In this document: one piece after another, positions 1 through 7,700 of the stretch | How positions within the stretch are numbered: the first letter of the stretch is position 1 | Layout of the letters: every line of letters starts with the position of its first letter | DNA from: HyVt-337 sp964428895 | Lineage (GTDB): Bacteria; Planctomycetota; Phycisphaerae; SM23-33 | Reading direction: 5' to 3' | DNA: 17,821 nt | NCBI GenBank assembly: GCA_964428895.1 | Contig: CAYRZU010000067.1 | Span: 1 to 17,821 of the forward strand | Notes under the pieces: generated by a model | Database searches by the model: none | Told to the model about the DNA's origin: nothing | What the model saw: only the letters and a program-made list of their open reading frames with translations | Program-made: the position numbers and the translations under genes

Positions 1-240
1 GCGACGTTCTACCTGTTCCCCAACGTCACCGACCTGATGAAGCGCCGCGGCTTCGACGACTACGACGCCTTCCGCCGCGACGCCCTGGAAGCAACCGGCG
101 TCTCATTCTGCACGCGGCTGCACTTCGGCCGGGCCCTGCCCGGCGAGACCAACCGCTACATCCGCTTCGCCTACTCCGGCATCGACGTGCCCGACATCCA
201 AGAAGGCCTGGCCAAGCTCAAAGCCTACTGGGAAAGCTAA
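1..240 (+). CDS. PLP-dependent class I/II aminotransferase, C-terminal fragment
   Basis: The reading frame is open from base 1 and ends at TAA 238-240, so the gene enters from outside the window and only the last 79 residues are visible. The sequence begins ATFYLFPNV, the typical small-domain strand of class I/II (AspB-like) aminotransferases. It continues with a TGVSFCTRLHFG segment, where the family usually has a glycine-rich pre-arginine loop. Next comes NRYIRFAYSG, whose arginine matches the conserved substrate carboxylate-binding arginine. It closes with a helix resembling the usual EGLxKL ending. An ATG at 37 falls inside this fold and is not a real start. The catalytic lysine and the rest of the large domain lie upstream, so the substrate cannot be named. 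gcvT starts 27 bases downstream on the same strand, so this may be the first visible gene of the gcv transcription unit. The family call is fairly firm; the specific enzyme is unknown. Confidence 0.82.
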   Translation, partial: ATFYLFPNVTDLMKRRGFDDYDAFRRDALEATGVSFCTRLHFGRALPGETNRYIRFAYSGIDVPDIQEGLAKLKAYWES

Positions 241-267
241 CCACTCCCTGATACGTTGGGCATCGCT

Positions 268-1425
268 ATGACCGACTCATCCTCCAGCGCACCGCGCCGG
301 ACAGCCTTCTATGGCTGCCACGCGACGCTTCAGGCCAAGCTCGTCGATTTCGCCGGATGGGACATGCCCCTGCAGTATCCCACCGGGGCCGTCGCCGAGC
401 ACCTCGCCTGCCGATCCGGCGCCGGTTTGTTCGATGTCGCCCACATGGGGCGATTCGCCGTTCACGGCCCGGGCGCAACGGCCCTCCTCGACTATGCCCT
501 GACCAATCGCGCCAGCGCCTTACCGGAGTGGACGGCCCAGTACACGCTCCTGGCCACACCCACCGGCGGCGCCATTGATGACGCCTTTTGCTATCGCAAG
601 ACAGGCGACCACTACCTACTGGTCGTCAACGCCTCCAACCGCGCTGCCGACTGGGGCCACCTGCAGGCGATCGTGGCGGACGGCGATTTCGGTGAAATCG
701 AACTGACCGACGTCACAGACACACTCGTCATGCTTGCCCTGCAAGGGCCGGCCTCCGAAACGATCCTGGGCGATCTGCTGACCGATGGCGCCCTGCCCGC
801 CCCTCAACGCAATGCCGTCTCCGATGCGACCGTTGCCGGCGCGCCGGCCACCATCGCCCGGACCGGCTACACCGGGGAACGCGTGTGCTTCGAACTGTTC
901 TTCGCCGCCGAACACGCCGAAACCGTTTGGGACGCTTCTGTAGGCGCCGGGGCGACCCCGGTGGGCCTGGCCGCCCGCGACACGCTTCGGCTGGAAGCGT
1001 CCTTGCCCCTCTATGGCCACGAACTGGGCGCTGATGCCGAGGGGAATGAGATCCCCATCCTCGCCAGCCCATCCTCGCGACTGGGCGTGGACCTCTCAAC
1101 GGATCGAGACTTCATCGGCCAAGCCGCCATTGACACTCAGCGGGACGACCTGCCGAAGCGTGTTCGATCCGTCGCGCTTCTCGGCCGCGGCGTGGCCCGC
1201 CCCGGCGCCGCTATCACCAAAGGCGGCCAACCCGTTGGCCAGGTCACCAGCGGCACGATGGTGCCGGTGGCGATTGCCGGTAGCAATAAGCACGATTTCC
1301 ACGCAATCGCGCTGGCCTATGTCGACAGCACCGTGGCCATCGGAGACGCCGTCGACGTTGACGTCCGCGGCAAGGTCGTCGAGGCCGGAATCGTTCCCGG
1401 CCACTTGGGGCGCGATGGTTCGTGA
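268..1425 (+). CDS. gcvT: Glycine cleavage system T protein (aminomethyltransferase)
   Basis: The T protein takes the aminomethyl group from lipoyl-GcvH to tetrahydrofolate, giving 5,10-methylene-THF and ammonia. Family motifs run in order: FAGWDMPLQY (residues 28-37), the FDVAHMG segment (55-61, usually FDVSHMG), TNRAS near 80, GGAIDDAFCYR (100-110) with the folate-site aspartate pair Asp104/Asp105, NASN (121-124), LQGPAS, RTGYTGE, and GLAARDTLRLEASLPLYGHEL near the middle. The C-terminal GcvT_C domain ends with VTSGTMVPV and related strands. At 385 residues it is close to the usual 360-375. A TTG at 256 would add four residues, but ATG 268 gives a normal N-terminus, so I chose ATG. Neither start has a convincing Shine-Dalgarno. 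It is the first gcv gene of the cluster and lies 92 bases before gcvH. Confidence 0.95.
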   Translation: MTDSSSSAPRRTAFYGCHATLQAKLVDFAGWDMPLQYPTGAVAEHLACRSGAGLFDVAHMGRFAVHGPGATALLDYALTNRASALPEWTAQYTLLATPTGGAIDDAFCYRKTGDHYLLVVNASNRAADWGHLQAIVADGDFGEIELTDVTDTLVMLALQGPASETILGDLLTDGALPAPQRNAVSDATVAGAPATIARTGYTGERVCFELFFAAEHAETVWDASVGAGATPVGLAARDTLRLEASLPLYGHELGADAEGNEIPILASPSSRLGVDLSTDRDFIGQAAIDTQRDDLPKRVRSVALLGRGVARPGAAITKGGQPVGQVTSGTMVPVAIAGSNKHDFHAIALAYVDSTVAIGDAVDVDVRGKVVEAGIVPGHLGRDGS

Positions 1426-1445
1426 CGGGCCTCCAACTGAAACGC

Positions 1446-1451
1446 TACAAT
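1446..1451 (+). promoter_or_regulatory. Candidate -10 element for gcvH
   Basis: TACAAT stands in an AT-rich patch (ctacaattatc) of an otherwise GC-rich gap between gcvT and gcvH. A weak -35 candidate, GTGACG, lies 18 bases upstream at 1422-1427 and overlaps the gcvT stop codon. It is followed by 66 bases before the gcvH ATG. It would give gcvH and downstream genes transcription independent of gcvT. The assignment rests on sequence match only. Confidence 0.4.
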
Positions 1452-1470
1452 TATCGTACGGGTAACCCAT

Positions 1471-1485
1471 GCGGAGTTGTTCCGC
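1471..1485 (+). other. Small hairpin in the gcvH leader
   Basis: GCGGA (1471-1475) and TCCGC (1481-1485) are exact inverted repeats around a 5-base loop, giving a 5-bp stem. It lies in the predicted 5' leader of gcvH. There is no U tract, so it is not a terminator. It does not resemble a glycine riboswitch, which needs a much longer tandem fold. It could be a chance hairpin or an RNA-stability or processing element. Confidence 0.25.
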
Positions 1486-1517
1486 GGGCCTCACGATGTG
1501 ACTGGACAGGACACACC

Positions 1518-1907
1518 ATGAACGTTCCCAGTGATCTGAAATACACCGACCAGCACGAATGGACCAAACTCGACGCCGACACCGTCACGGTCGGCGTCAG
1601 CGACTTCGCCCAAGATGCCCTGGGCGATCTGGTCTTCGTCGACCTCCCGACCGTTGGCGCCGAGGTCGCCAAAGGCGCCGAGGTCGTCGCTATTGAGTCC
1701 ACTAAGGCGGCCGCCAGTGTCTACGCCCCAGCCGCCGGGACGGTCACCGAAGCCAACGAGGCCCTCGCCGACGACCCGGGCCTGGTCAACACCGACTGCT
1801 ACGGCGCTGGCTGGATGTTCAAGCTCAAGCTGACCGACCCGGCCGAACTGGACGCCCTCATGGATGCCGCCGCTTACGAAGCTTTCCTCGGTACGCTCGA
1901 GGACTAG
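1518..1907 (+). CDS. gcvH: Glycine cleavage system H protein (lipoyl carrier)
   Basis: GcvH carries the lipoyl arm that shuttles the aminomethyl group between the P, T and L proteins. The 129-residue product opens with MNVPSDLKYTDQHEW, matching the family's YTxxHEW start. It has GVSDFAQDALGDLVFVDLP and then the lipoylation motif ESTKAAASVYAP, whose lysine is the lipoyl-lysine attachment site. It ends with the family helix, including GWMFKLKL. The frame stays open back to 1422, but that extension lacks family features. ATG 1518 has an AGGA six bases upstream (1508-1511) and gives a standard N-terminus. The TAG stop at 1905-1907 is 17 bases before gcvPA. LipB and LipA encoded further down the same cluster would modify this protein. 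Confidence 0.97.
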   Translation: MNVPSDLKYTDQHEWTKLDADTVTVGVSDFAQDALGDLVFVDLPTVGAEVAKGAEVVAIESTKAAASVYAPAAGTVTEANEALADDPGLVNTDCYGAGWMFKLKLTDPAELDALMDAAAYEAFLGTLED

Positions 1908-1924
1908 GGCCCACCGACACACGT

Positions 1925-3259
1925 ATGGCTTTCATTCCACATACCGACGCGGACCGAGCCGACATGCTCGCCGCCATCGGCGTCGACAGCCTCGATGCGC
2001 TCTTTGACGACATCCCGCCCGAGCTGCGCTGTCCGGGCCTGGATCTCCCCCAGGGACTCAGTGAACAGGACACGCTGGCCGCGATGGACCAGCTTGCCTC
2101 GCGCAACGCCACCGACCTGACGCTGTTCCTGGGCGGCGGGTTCTACGACCACTACACTCCCGCCGCGGTCGACGCCATCATCCACCGCAGCGAGTTCTAC
2201 ACCGCCTACACCCCCTATCAGCCCGAAGCCAGCCAAGGCACGCTACAGGCCATCTACGAATACCAATCCGCTTTGTGTCGCCTCACCGAGATGGAAGTCG
2301 CCAACGCCTCGCTCTACGACGGCGGAACGGCGCTCTATGAAGCGGTGATGATGGCCCTGCGCGTCACCGGCCGAAATCGCGTGGTGGTCGATGAGGGCGT
2401 CAGCCCCATCTACCGAACCATGCTCCGGAGTTACACCACCAATCTCGGCATCGAGTTGACCGAAATTCCGACGGCCGGAGGCGTGGCCGACCGCGAACGC
2501 ATCCACGCCGACCTCGGCGACAACACCGCCGCGGTCGTGCTGGCCAACCCGAACTTCTTCGGCTGTCTGGACGACTTCACCGAACTGGGCGCCGAAATCC
2601 ACGACCACGGCGCGCTGATGATCGTTTCGACGTACCCGATCGCGCTGGCCCTGATCAAGACCCCCGGCGCCATGGGGGCCGACATCGTCACCGGTGAGGG
2701 TCAGTCGCTCGGGCTTCCGCTGTCGTTCGGCGGGCCGTACCTGGGCTTCATGACCAGCCGGACCAAACACGTCCGCAAGATGCCGGGGCGCATTTGCGGC
2801 CGCACCGTCGATCAGCATGGTCGCGACGGATTCGTGCTGACCCTCCAGGCCCGAGAGCAACACATCCGCCGCGAGAAGGCCACCAGCAATATCTGCACCA
2901 ACCAGAATCTGTGCGCCCTGACCAGCCTGGTGTACCTGTCGCTGCTGGGCAAGACCGGCCTGCAACGCTTGGCCCAGCTCGGCGCCGATAAGGCCCACTA
3001 CCTTCACGAGCGCCTCACCGCCATCAAGGGAGTGAGGATGCGATTCGGCGGCCAGTGGTTCTTCAACGAGTTCGTGCTGGAGCTGCCCTGCCCGGCCAAG
3101 ACCGTCATCAACCACCTGCTGGAACGCGGGATCGCTGCGGGCTTCCCGCTGAGTCGCTACTACGACAACATGGACAATTGCCTCCTGCTGGCGGTCACCG
3201 AGAAACGCACCAAGGAGCAGCTCGACCGCCTAATCGCCGCGGTGGAGGCGTCGCTATGA
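1925..3259 (+). CDS. gcvPA: Glycine dehydrogenase (decarboxylating) subunit 1
   Basis: This is the N-terminal half of the two-subunit P protein, which decarboxylates glycine on PLP and loads the aminomethyl group onto lipoyl-GcvH. The 444-residue length is typical of GcvPA. Recognisable family blocks are YTPYQPEASQG (residues 95-105), NASLYDGGTA (127-136), a GGPYLGF segment, then MPGRICGRTVD and TSNICTNQNL. The PLP lysine is expected in the partner subunit. ATG 1925 gives the usual MxFIPHT N-terminus, but no good Shine-Dalgarno precedes it, and it sits 17 bases after gcvH. The end overlaps gcvPB by four bases (ATGA), suggesting translational coupling and equal amounts of the two subunits. Split P protein occurs in Firmicutes, Thermus, archaea and several other phyla; E. 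coli has one fused chain. Confidence 0.96.
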   Translation: MAFIPHTDADRADMLAAIGVDSLDALFDDIPPELRCPGLDLPQGLSEQDTLAAMDQLASRNATDLTLFLGGGFYDHYTPAAVDAIIHRSEFYTAYTPYQPEASQGTLQAIYEYQSALCRLTEMEVANASLYDGGTALYEAVMMALRVTGRNRVVVDEGVSPIYRTMLRSYTTNLGIELTEIPTAGGVADRERIHADLGDNTAAVVLANPNFFGCLDDFTELGAEIHDHGALMIVSTYPIALALIKTPGAMGADIVTGEGQSLGLPLSFGGPYLGFMTSRTKHVRKMPGRICGRTVDQHGRDGFVLTLQAREQHIRREKATSNICTNQNLCALTSLVYLSLLGKTGLQRLAQLGADKAHYLHERLTAIKGVRMRFGGQWFFNEFVLELPCPAKTVINHLLERGIAAGFPLSRYYDNMDNCLLLAVTEKRTKEQLDRLIAAVEASL

Positions 3260-4719
3260 AGCTGATCTTCGACAAATCCGTTCCCGGCCGAGCCGGCGTG
3301 ACGCTTCCGACCAGCGATATCGACGAGCCCGTCAGAATCGCGCCGCATCTGCTCCGCGAGCGCCCAGCCGAGCTGCCGGAACTCAGTGAACTAGACGTGA
3401 TCCGCCATTTTACCGAATTGTCGCGGCTGAACTTCGGCGTCGATAGCGGTTTCTATCCGCTCGGCTCGTGCACCATGAAGTACAACCCCAAGATCGCCGA
3501 GAAGATCGCTGGGCTCGCGGGCTTTGCCGGCCTGCACCCGCTGCTGCCGCAACTGCCCGGTGGGCCGGGCCTCGTCCGCGGCGCCCTAGCGGTGCTGCAC
3601 GAGTGCGACCTGCAACTCCGAGAGATCTGCGGGATGGCGGAATTCACACTCCAGCCGCTCGCCGGCGCGCACGGCGAACTGACGGGCGCGATGATCATGG
3701 CTGCCTATCACGCCGACCGTGGCCATGACAAGCACGTAGTGCTGATTCCCGATAGCGGGCACGGCACGAACCCCGCCAGCGCCGCCATCGCCGGGTTCGA
3801 GGTCCGGACCATTCCCTCCGACGACAACGGGCTGATGTGCATGGACGCCCTGGCTGAGGCCATTGACGACGACGTGGCCGGCCTGATGCTCACCTGCCCC
3901 AACACGCTCGGGCTCTTTAACCCCCATGTCGCTGACATCTGCCGGATGATTCACGAGGTGGACGGCCTGGTCTATTGCGACGGGGCGAACCTCAACGCCA
4001 TGCTCGGCCGATGTCGCCCCGGCGACGTGGGGTTCGACATCCTGCACGTCAACCTCCACAAGACCTTCGCGACCCCCCACGGCGGCGGCGGCCCCGGGGC
4101 CGGGCCGGTGGGTGTGTCCCAGAAGCTGGTCGACTACCTGCCGATTTCGGTCGTCCGCATGCGGGACGACGGTAGCTACACCCTCGACTACGACCACCCC
4201 AAGTCCATCGGCTATACCGCCGCGTTCTACGGCAACTTCGGCATCATCGCCCGAGCCTACGCCTATATGCTCATGCTAGGCCGCAACGGGCTGCGGGCGG
4301 TGGCCGACCACGCTGTCCTCAACGCCAATTACATCCGCGCCAAGCTGGCCGACTATTACGACCTGCCCTGTCCGCAGATCTGCAAACACGAGTGCGTGTT
4401 CTCCGCCGCCCGGCAGGCCAAGGGCGGCGCCGGCGCCATGGACATCGCCAAGGCCCTGATCGACCGCGGCTTCCACCCGCCGACCGTCTACTTCCCCCTA
4501 ACGGTCAAGGAAGCCCTGATGGTCGAACCGACCGAAACCGAATCCAAGGAAACGCTTGACGACTTCATCGCGGCAATGATCGAGCTGGCCGAGCTGGCCG
4601 AAACCGACCCCGACGCATTCGCCGCCATGCCCGTAACCACACCCGTCAGCCGATTGGACGAAGTCCAAGCCGCCCGCAAACCCGACCTCGCGAGCCTAGC
4701 CGACCATGACCCCATATGA
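3256..4719 (+). CDS. gcvPB: Glycine dehydrogenase (decarboxylating) subunit 2
   Basis: This is the PLP-carrying half of the two-subunit P protein and works with GcvPA. The 487-residue product has FYPLGSCTMKYNPK (66-79), PDSGHGTNPASA, CDGANLNAMLG, and the PLP-lysine segment NLHKTFATPHGGGGPG with Lys269, followed by a GPVGV strand. A longer open frame reaches back to 3055 inside gcvPA, but family proteins start at the MKLIFDKS equivalent. GGAGG at 3244-3248 lies seven bases before ATG 3256, which decides the start. It overlaps gcvPA by 4 bases and lpdA by 14 bases. Together with gcvT, gcvH and lpdA it completes a full glycine cleavage system in one cluster. Confidence 0.96.
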   Translation: MKLIFDKSVPGRAGVTLPTSDIDEPVRIAPHLLRERPAELPELSELDVIRHFTELSRLNFGVDSGFYPLGSCTMKYNPKIAEKIAGLAGFAGLHPLLPQLPGGPGLVRGALAVLHECDLQLREICGMAEFTLQPLAGAHGELTGAMIMAAYHADRGHDKHVVLIPDSGHGTNPASAAIAGFEVRTIPSDDNGLMCMDALAEAIDDDVAGLMLTCPNTLGLFNPHVADICRMIHEVDGLVYCDGANLNAMLGRCRPGDVGFDILHVNLHKTFATPHGGGGPGAGPVGVSQKLVDYLPISVVRMRDDGSYTLDYDHPKSIGYTAAFYGNFGIIARAYAYMLMLGRNGLRAVADHAVLNANYIRAKLADYYDLPCPQICKHECVFSAARQAKGGAGAMDIAKALIDRGFHPPTVYFPLTVKEALMVEPTETESKETLDDFIAAMIELAELAETDPDAFAAMPVTTPVSRLDEVQAARKPDLASLADHDPI

Positions 4720-6088
4720 TCTAGCCATCCTCGGCGGGGGTCCGGGCGGCTACACCGCCGCCCTTCGGGCCGCCCAGCGCGGCGCATCGGTCTGTCTAAT
4801 CGAACAGCGCGACCTGGGCGGAGCGTGCCTGAACGTCGGCTGCATTCCGACCAAAGCCCTCCTACACGCCAGCGAACTGGCCTATCGGGCGCGGAACGGC
4901 CAGGCCATCGGCATCGGCGTCGATGGCGTCGCCGTGGATGACGAAGTCCTGGCCGAGCACGTCGGCAACGTGGTCGGTGCCATGCGTCACGGCGTGGCGG
5001 GCCTGCTAGAGGGCCGACACGTAGAGGTCCTCGCCGGCCGCGGCCGCCTGACCGGGCCCGACGCCATCGAGGTCGCCACCAACGAGGGCACGCTGCTGAT
5101 CCAGGCCAAGCACGTCATCATCGCCACCGGCGCTCGCCCGGTTCGGCCGGACTTCGTCCCCTGGGAATCCGAACGGGTGATGACGACCGATGAAGCCACC
5201 ACCACCGACGCGGTTCCCAAGAGCATTCTCATCCTCGGCGGCGGCGTAATTGGCTGTGAGTTCGCCACCTTCTACGCCGAACTGGGCGTGCAAACGGTTC
5301 TGGTCGAGCAGTTCGACCGCCTCTTGCCGTCGTTGGATCCGGACGTCAGCCGTTCCATTACGCGCAGCCTCAAAGAGCGCGACGTTCACATTCGGACTGG
5401 CACCACCGTCACCGCCATGGCCGCCGACGATGAGGCCGTCACCACCGACCTGTCCGCCGATCAGCGCGTGGTCACCCACGCCGCGCTGATTGCCATCGGC
5501 CGACAGCCCAACATCGAAGACATCGGCCTCGAGGCCGCCGGCGTGACCGTCACCGACGGCTTAATCGCCGTGGACGACCGCGGCCGAACCAATGTCGACA
5601 ACCTTTACGCCATCGGCGACGTCGCCACGGGCAAGCAATACGCCCACGTCGCCAGCCGCATGGGCATCGTCGCCGCCGACACCATCACCGGCAACGAGGC
5701 CGCCGACGATCTCGCGGTCGTCCCCGAATGTGTCTATACGCATCCGGAGGTCGCTTCAGTCGGACTGGACCAGGCCCACGCCGCCGGCGGCCACGACGAC
5801 ATCAAAGTCTCGCGGTTCTTCCTGCAGGCGTCGGGGCTCGCCCAGGCCTACGGCGAAACGGAAGGCCTGGTCAAACTCATCGCTAACGAAAGCACCGGTC
5901 GCGTGCTGGGAGCGCTACTGATAGCCCCCCGAGCGACGGATATGATCGGCCTGCTGACGTTGGCAATCAAACAAGGCCTATCGGTCGAGCAACTGGCCGA
6001 GATGATCCATGCCCATCCGACCTTCTCGGAGATCATCCACGAAGCGGCCGAAGCCTGGCTCGGCCTGCCCATTCACAAGTTGCGATGA
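4706..6088 (+). CDS. lpdA: Dihydrolipoyl dehydrogenase (L protein)
   Basis: This FAD enzyme reoxidises dihydrolipoyl-GcvH with NAD+. The 460-residue product has the N-terminal FAD-binding GGGPGG motif (residues 10-15), the redox disulfide in GGACLNVGCIPTK with Cys41 and Cys46, the NAD-binding GGGVIG (178-183), the second FAD contact containing AIGDV, and the dimerisation domain with the catalytic HPTFSE pair His437/Glu442. The length fits the family. The start lies inside gcvPB (14-base overlap) with no clear Shine-Dalgarno, so translation is probably coupled. Its place between gcvPB and lipB suggests a dedicated L protein for the glycine cleavage system. The same enzyme could also serve 2-oxoacid dehydrogenases, and the sequence cannot settle that. 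Confidence 0.97.
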   Translation: MTPYDLAILGGGPGGYTAALRAAQRGASVCLIEQRDLGGACLNVGCIPTKALLHASELAYRARNGQAIGIGVDGVAVDDEVLAEHVGNVVGAMRHGVAGLLEGRHVEVLAGRGRLTGPDAIEVATNEGTLLIQAKHVIIATGARPVRPDFVPWESERVMTTDEATTTDAVPKSILILGGGVIGCEFATFYAELGVQTVLVEQFDRLLPSLDPDVSRSITRSLKERDVHIRTGTTVTAMAADDEAVTTDLSADQRVVTHAALIAIGRQPNIEDIGLEAAGVTVTDGLIAVDDRGRTNVDNLYAIGDVATGKQYAHVASRMGIVAADTITGNEAADDLAVVPECVYTHPEVASVGLDQAHAAGGHDDIKVSRFFLQASGLAQAYGETEGLVKLIANESTGRVLGALLIAPRATDMIGLLTLAIKQGLSVEQLAEMIHAHPTFSEIIHEAAEAWLGLPIHKLR

Positions 6089-6750
6089 GCATGACCACGC
6101 TGATCCGCATCGACCTGCCCGCCAGCAACTACGACCGCGCCCTCGACCTCCAGCGCGATTGTCTGGGCCGTGTCCTCGCCGACCCGGACCGGGCGTATCT
6201 GATCCTGACCGAACACGCGCCGCCCGTGATCACGCTCGGCCCACGCGGCGAGCCGGACGATATCCTGGCCTCGCCAACGCTCCTCGGGGACCGTGGCGTT
6301 CAGGTCCGCCGCTGCGAACGTGGCGGCCAGGCCACGCTGCACGCACCGGGCCAACTGGTGGCCTACCCGATCGTCCGTCTCGGCCGACAACGGCGCAGCG
6401 TGCACGGTCACGTGCATCAGCTCGAAAAGGCCGTCATCGCCACGTTGGCCGATTTCGGCATCGCGGCAACTCGCAAGGAGGGCTGTGTGGGTGTCTGGGT
6501 CGACGACGCCAAGATCGCTTCCGTCGGCGTGGCGGTCGAACGCTGGGTCAGCTATCACGGGGTCGCGCTCAATGTGTGCAACGATCTATCGCTGTTCGAT
6601 CTAATCGTCCCGTGCGGTCAGGTCAACCAACCGATGACCAGCATGGGCGCCCTGCTTGGCGCAGACGTCCGTCTCGAAGAGGTGGCGGACGCTTTCGCCG
6701 CGCACTTCGCGCGCATCGCCGACTTGCCCCTTAGCGAGGCCCTAGCATGA
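6085..6750 (+). CDS. lipB: Octanoyl-[ACP]-protein octanoyltransferase LipB
   Basis: LipB moves an octanoyl group from acyl carrier protein to the lipoyl-domain lysine, the first step of endogenous lipoylation. The 221-residue product has the signature RGGQATLHAPGQL (79-91), the lysine-containing segment AKIASVGV (Lys143), SYHGVALNV (157-164), and a C-terminal PCG with Cys177 as the likely acyl-thioester residue. The first ATG overlaps the lpdA stop by four bases (ATGA). A second ATG at 6091 would shorten the protein by two residues and cannot be excluded. The stop overlaps lipA by four bases. The likely first client is GcvH from the same cluster, with octanoyl-ACP provided by the AcpP encoded later in this window. 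Confidence 0.95.
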   Translation: MSMTTLIRIDLPASNYDRALDLQRDCLGRVLADPDRAYLILTEHAPPVITLGPRGEPDDILASPTLLGDRGVQVRRCERGGQATLHAPGQLVAYPIVRLGRQRRSVHGHVHQLEKAVIATLADFGIAATRKEGCVGVWVDDAKIASVGVAVERWVSYHGVALNVCNDLSLFDLIVPCGQVNQPMTSMGALLGADVRLEEVADAFAAHFARIADLPLSEALA

Positions 6751-7634
6751 CCGACGCCCCCCAACCCGCGCCGCGCCGCCGCTTACCCCCCTGGCTGCGA
6801 AAGACCCTACCAGTCAGCGCCCACTCGGCCATCGTCCAACGCGTATTGGACGGCTTCGAACTGGCCACCGTCTGCCACAGCGCCAAGTGCCCCAACCGCG
6901 CCGAGTGTTTCGCCGAAGGAACCGCTACCTTCATGATCCTGGGGGAGGTCTGCTCGCGCGAGTGCACCTTTTGCGCCGTCGATAGCGGCCGACCGCAACC
7001 GCCTCGACCGGCCGAGCCCCAGACCGTCGCCGAGGCGGTCGCACGTCTGGGCTTGCGTCACGCGGTAATCACGTCCGTCACGCGCGATGATTTGCCCGAC
7101 GGAGGAGCATCGCACTTCGCGCGGACGATCCTGGCCGTTCGCAGTCGCTGTCCACAGACGACCGTCGAGGTCCTTACGCCCGATTTTCAAGGAGACCTCC
7201 GCGCGCTCGACTGCGTCTTGGATGCCGAGCCGAACGTGTTCAACCACAATCTGGAGACCGTTCGTCGCCTGTATCCGATGGCCCGTCACCAGGCCGACTA
7301 CGATCGGTCATTGGCGCTGCTGGCCCACGCCGCCGGCAGCCAAGGCGACCACCGGTGGACCAAGAGCGGGCTGATGGTGGGGTTGGGCGAGACCGACGAC
7401 GAGCTTATGGGGGCGGTCGCTGACCTCCGCCGCGCCGGCTGCGACATTCTCACGCTGGGTCAATACCTTCGCCCGACCGATCAGTCGCTACCCGTGGCGC
7501 GGTTCGTCGAACCGGCCCAATTCGACGCGTGGCGGGCCGAGGCGTTGGCGATGGGGTTTTCCGCGGTGGTGGCCGGCCCCTTTGTCCGCAGCAGCTACCA
7601 CGCCGCCGATGCCATCGAACGCAACGGCGCCTAG
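6747..7634 (+). CDS. lipA: Lipoyl synthase LipA (radical SAM)
   Basis: LipA inserts two sulfur atoms into the protein-bound octanoyl chain. The 295-residue product carries both expected iron-sulfur sites: the auxiliary-cluster motif CHSAKCPNRAEC (Cys43, Cys48, Cys54; CX4CX5C) and the radical-SAM CSRECTFC (Cys69, Cys73, Cys76; CX3CX2C). A VTSVTRDDLPDGG-like SAM/partner region (here ITSVTRDDLPDGGA), FNHNLETV, and the C-terminal RSSYHA serine motif follow, all standard for LipA. The start ATG overlaps the lipB stop by four bases, with a weak GAGG at 6736-6739. It is the last gene of the gcv/lip cluster. The next gene starts 66 bases on, behind its own promoter candidate. Confidence 0.97.
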   Translation: MTDAPQPAPRRRLPPWLRKTLPVSAHSAIVQRVLDGFELATVCHSAKCPNRAECFAEGTATFMILGEVCSRECTFCAVDSGRPQPPRPAEPQTVAEAVARLGLRHAVITSVTRDDLPDGGASHFARTILAVRSRCPQTTVEVLTPDFQGDLRALDCVLDAEPNVFNHNLETVRRLYPMARHQADYDRSLALLAHAAGSQGDHRWTKSGLMVGLGETDDELMGAVADLRRAGCDILTLGQYLRPTDQSLPVARFVEPAQFDAWRAEALAMGFSAVVAGPFVRSSYHAADAIERNGA

Positions 7635-7642
7635 CCGCGTCA

Positions 7643-7672
7643 TTGCCCGGCGGCCCGGGCGGCCGCTATAGT
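7643..7672 (+). promoter_or_regulatory. Candidate promoter for the resB-ccsA-mntP run
   Basis: TTGCCC (7643-7648) and TATAGT (7667-7672) are separated by 18 bases. The -10 ends 28 bases before ATG 7701. Between them a perfect inverted repeat, GCCCGG-CGGC-CCGGGC (7645-7660), has 6-bp arms and no U tract after it. It could form part of the lipA 3' end or a protein-binding site. The octamer GCTATAGT recurs on the other strand upstream of acpP. Confidence 0.4.
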
Positions 7673-7700
7673 GGGCGTTCGATTCGCCCCGGACCCATCC

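Noticed and set aside
241..267. Glycine riboswitch before gcvT
   Set aside because: Only 27 bases are available, and the conserved riboswitch core is not seen there or in the gcvH leader.
1422..1517. N-terminal extension of gcvH
   Set aside because: The extension has no GcvH homology, and ATG 1518 gives the normal N-terminus.
2243..3115. Long minus-strand open frame (290 codons) opposite gcvPA
   Set aside because: It is a codon-bias shadow in GC-rich DNA. It has no recognisable motif and lies fully inside a well-supported gene.
3055..3255. N-terminal extension of gcvPB
   Set aside because: It lies inside gcvPA, does not resemble GcvPB, and ATG 3256 has a good Shine-Dalgarno.
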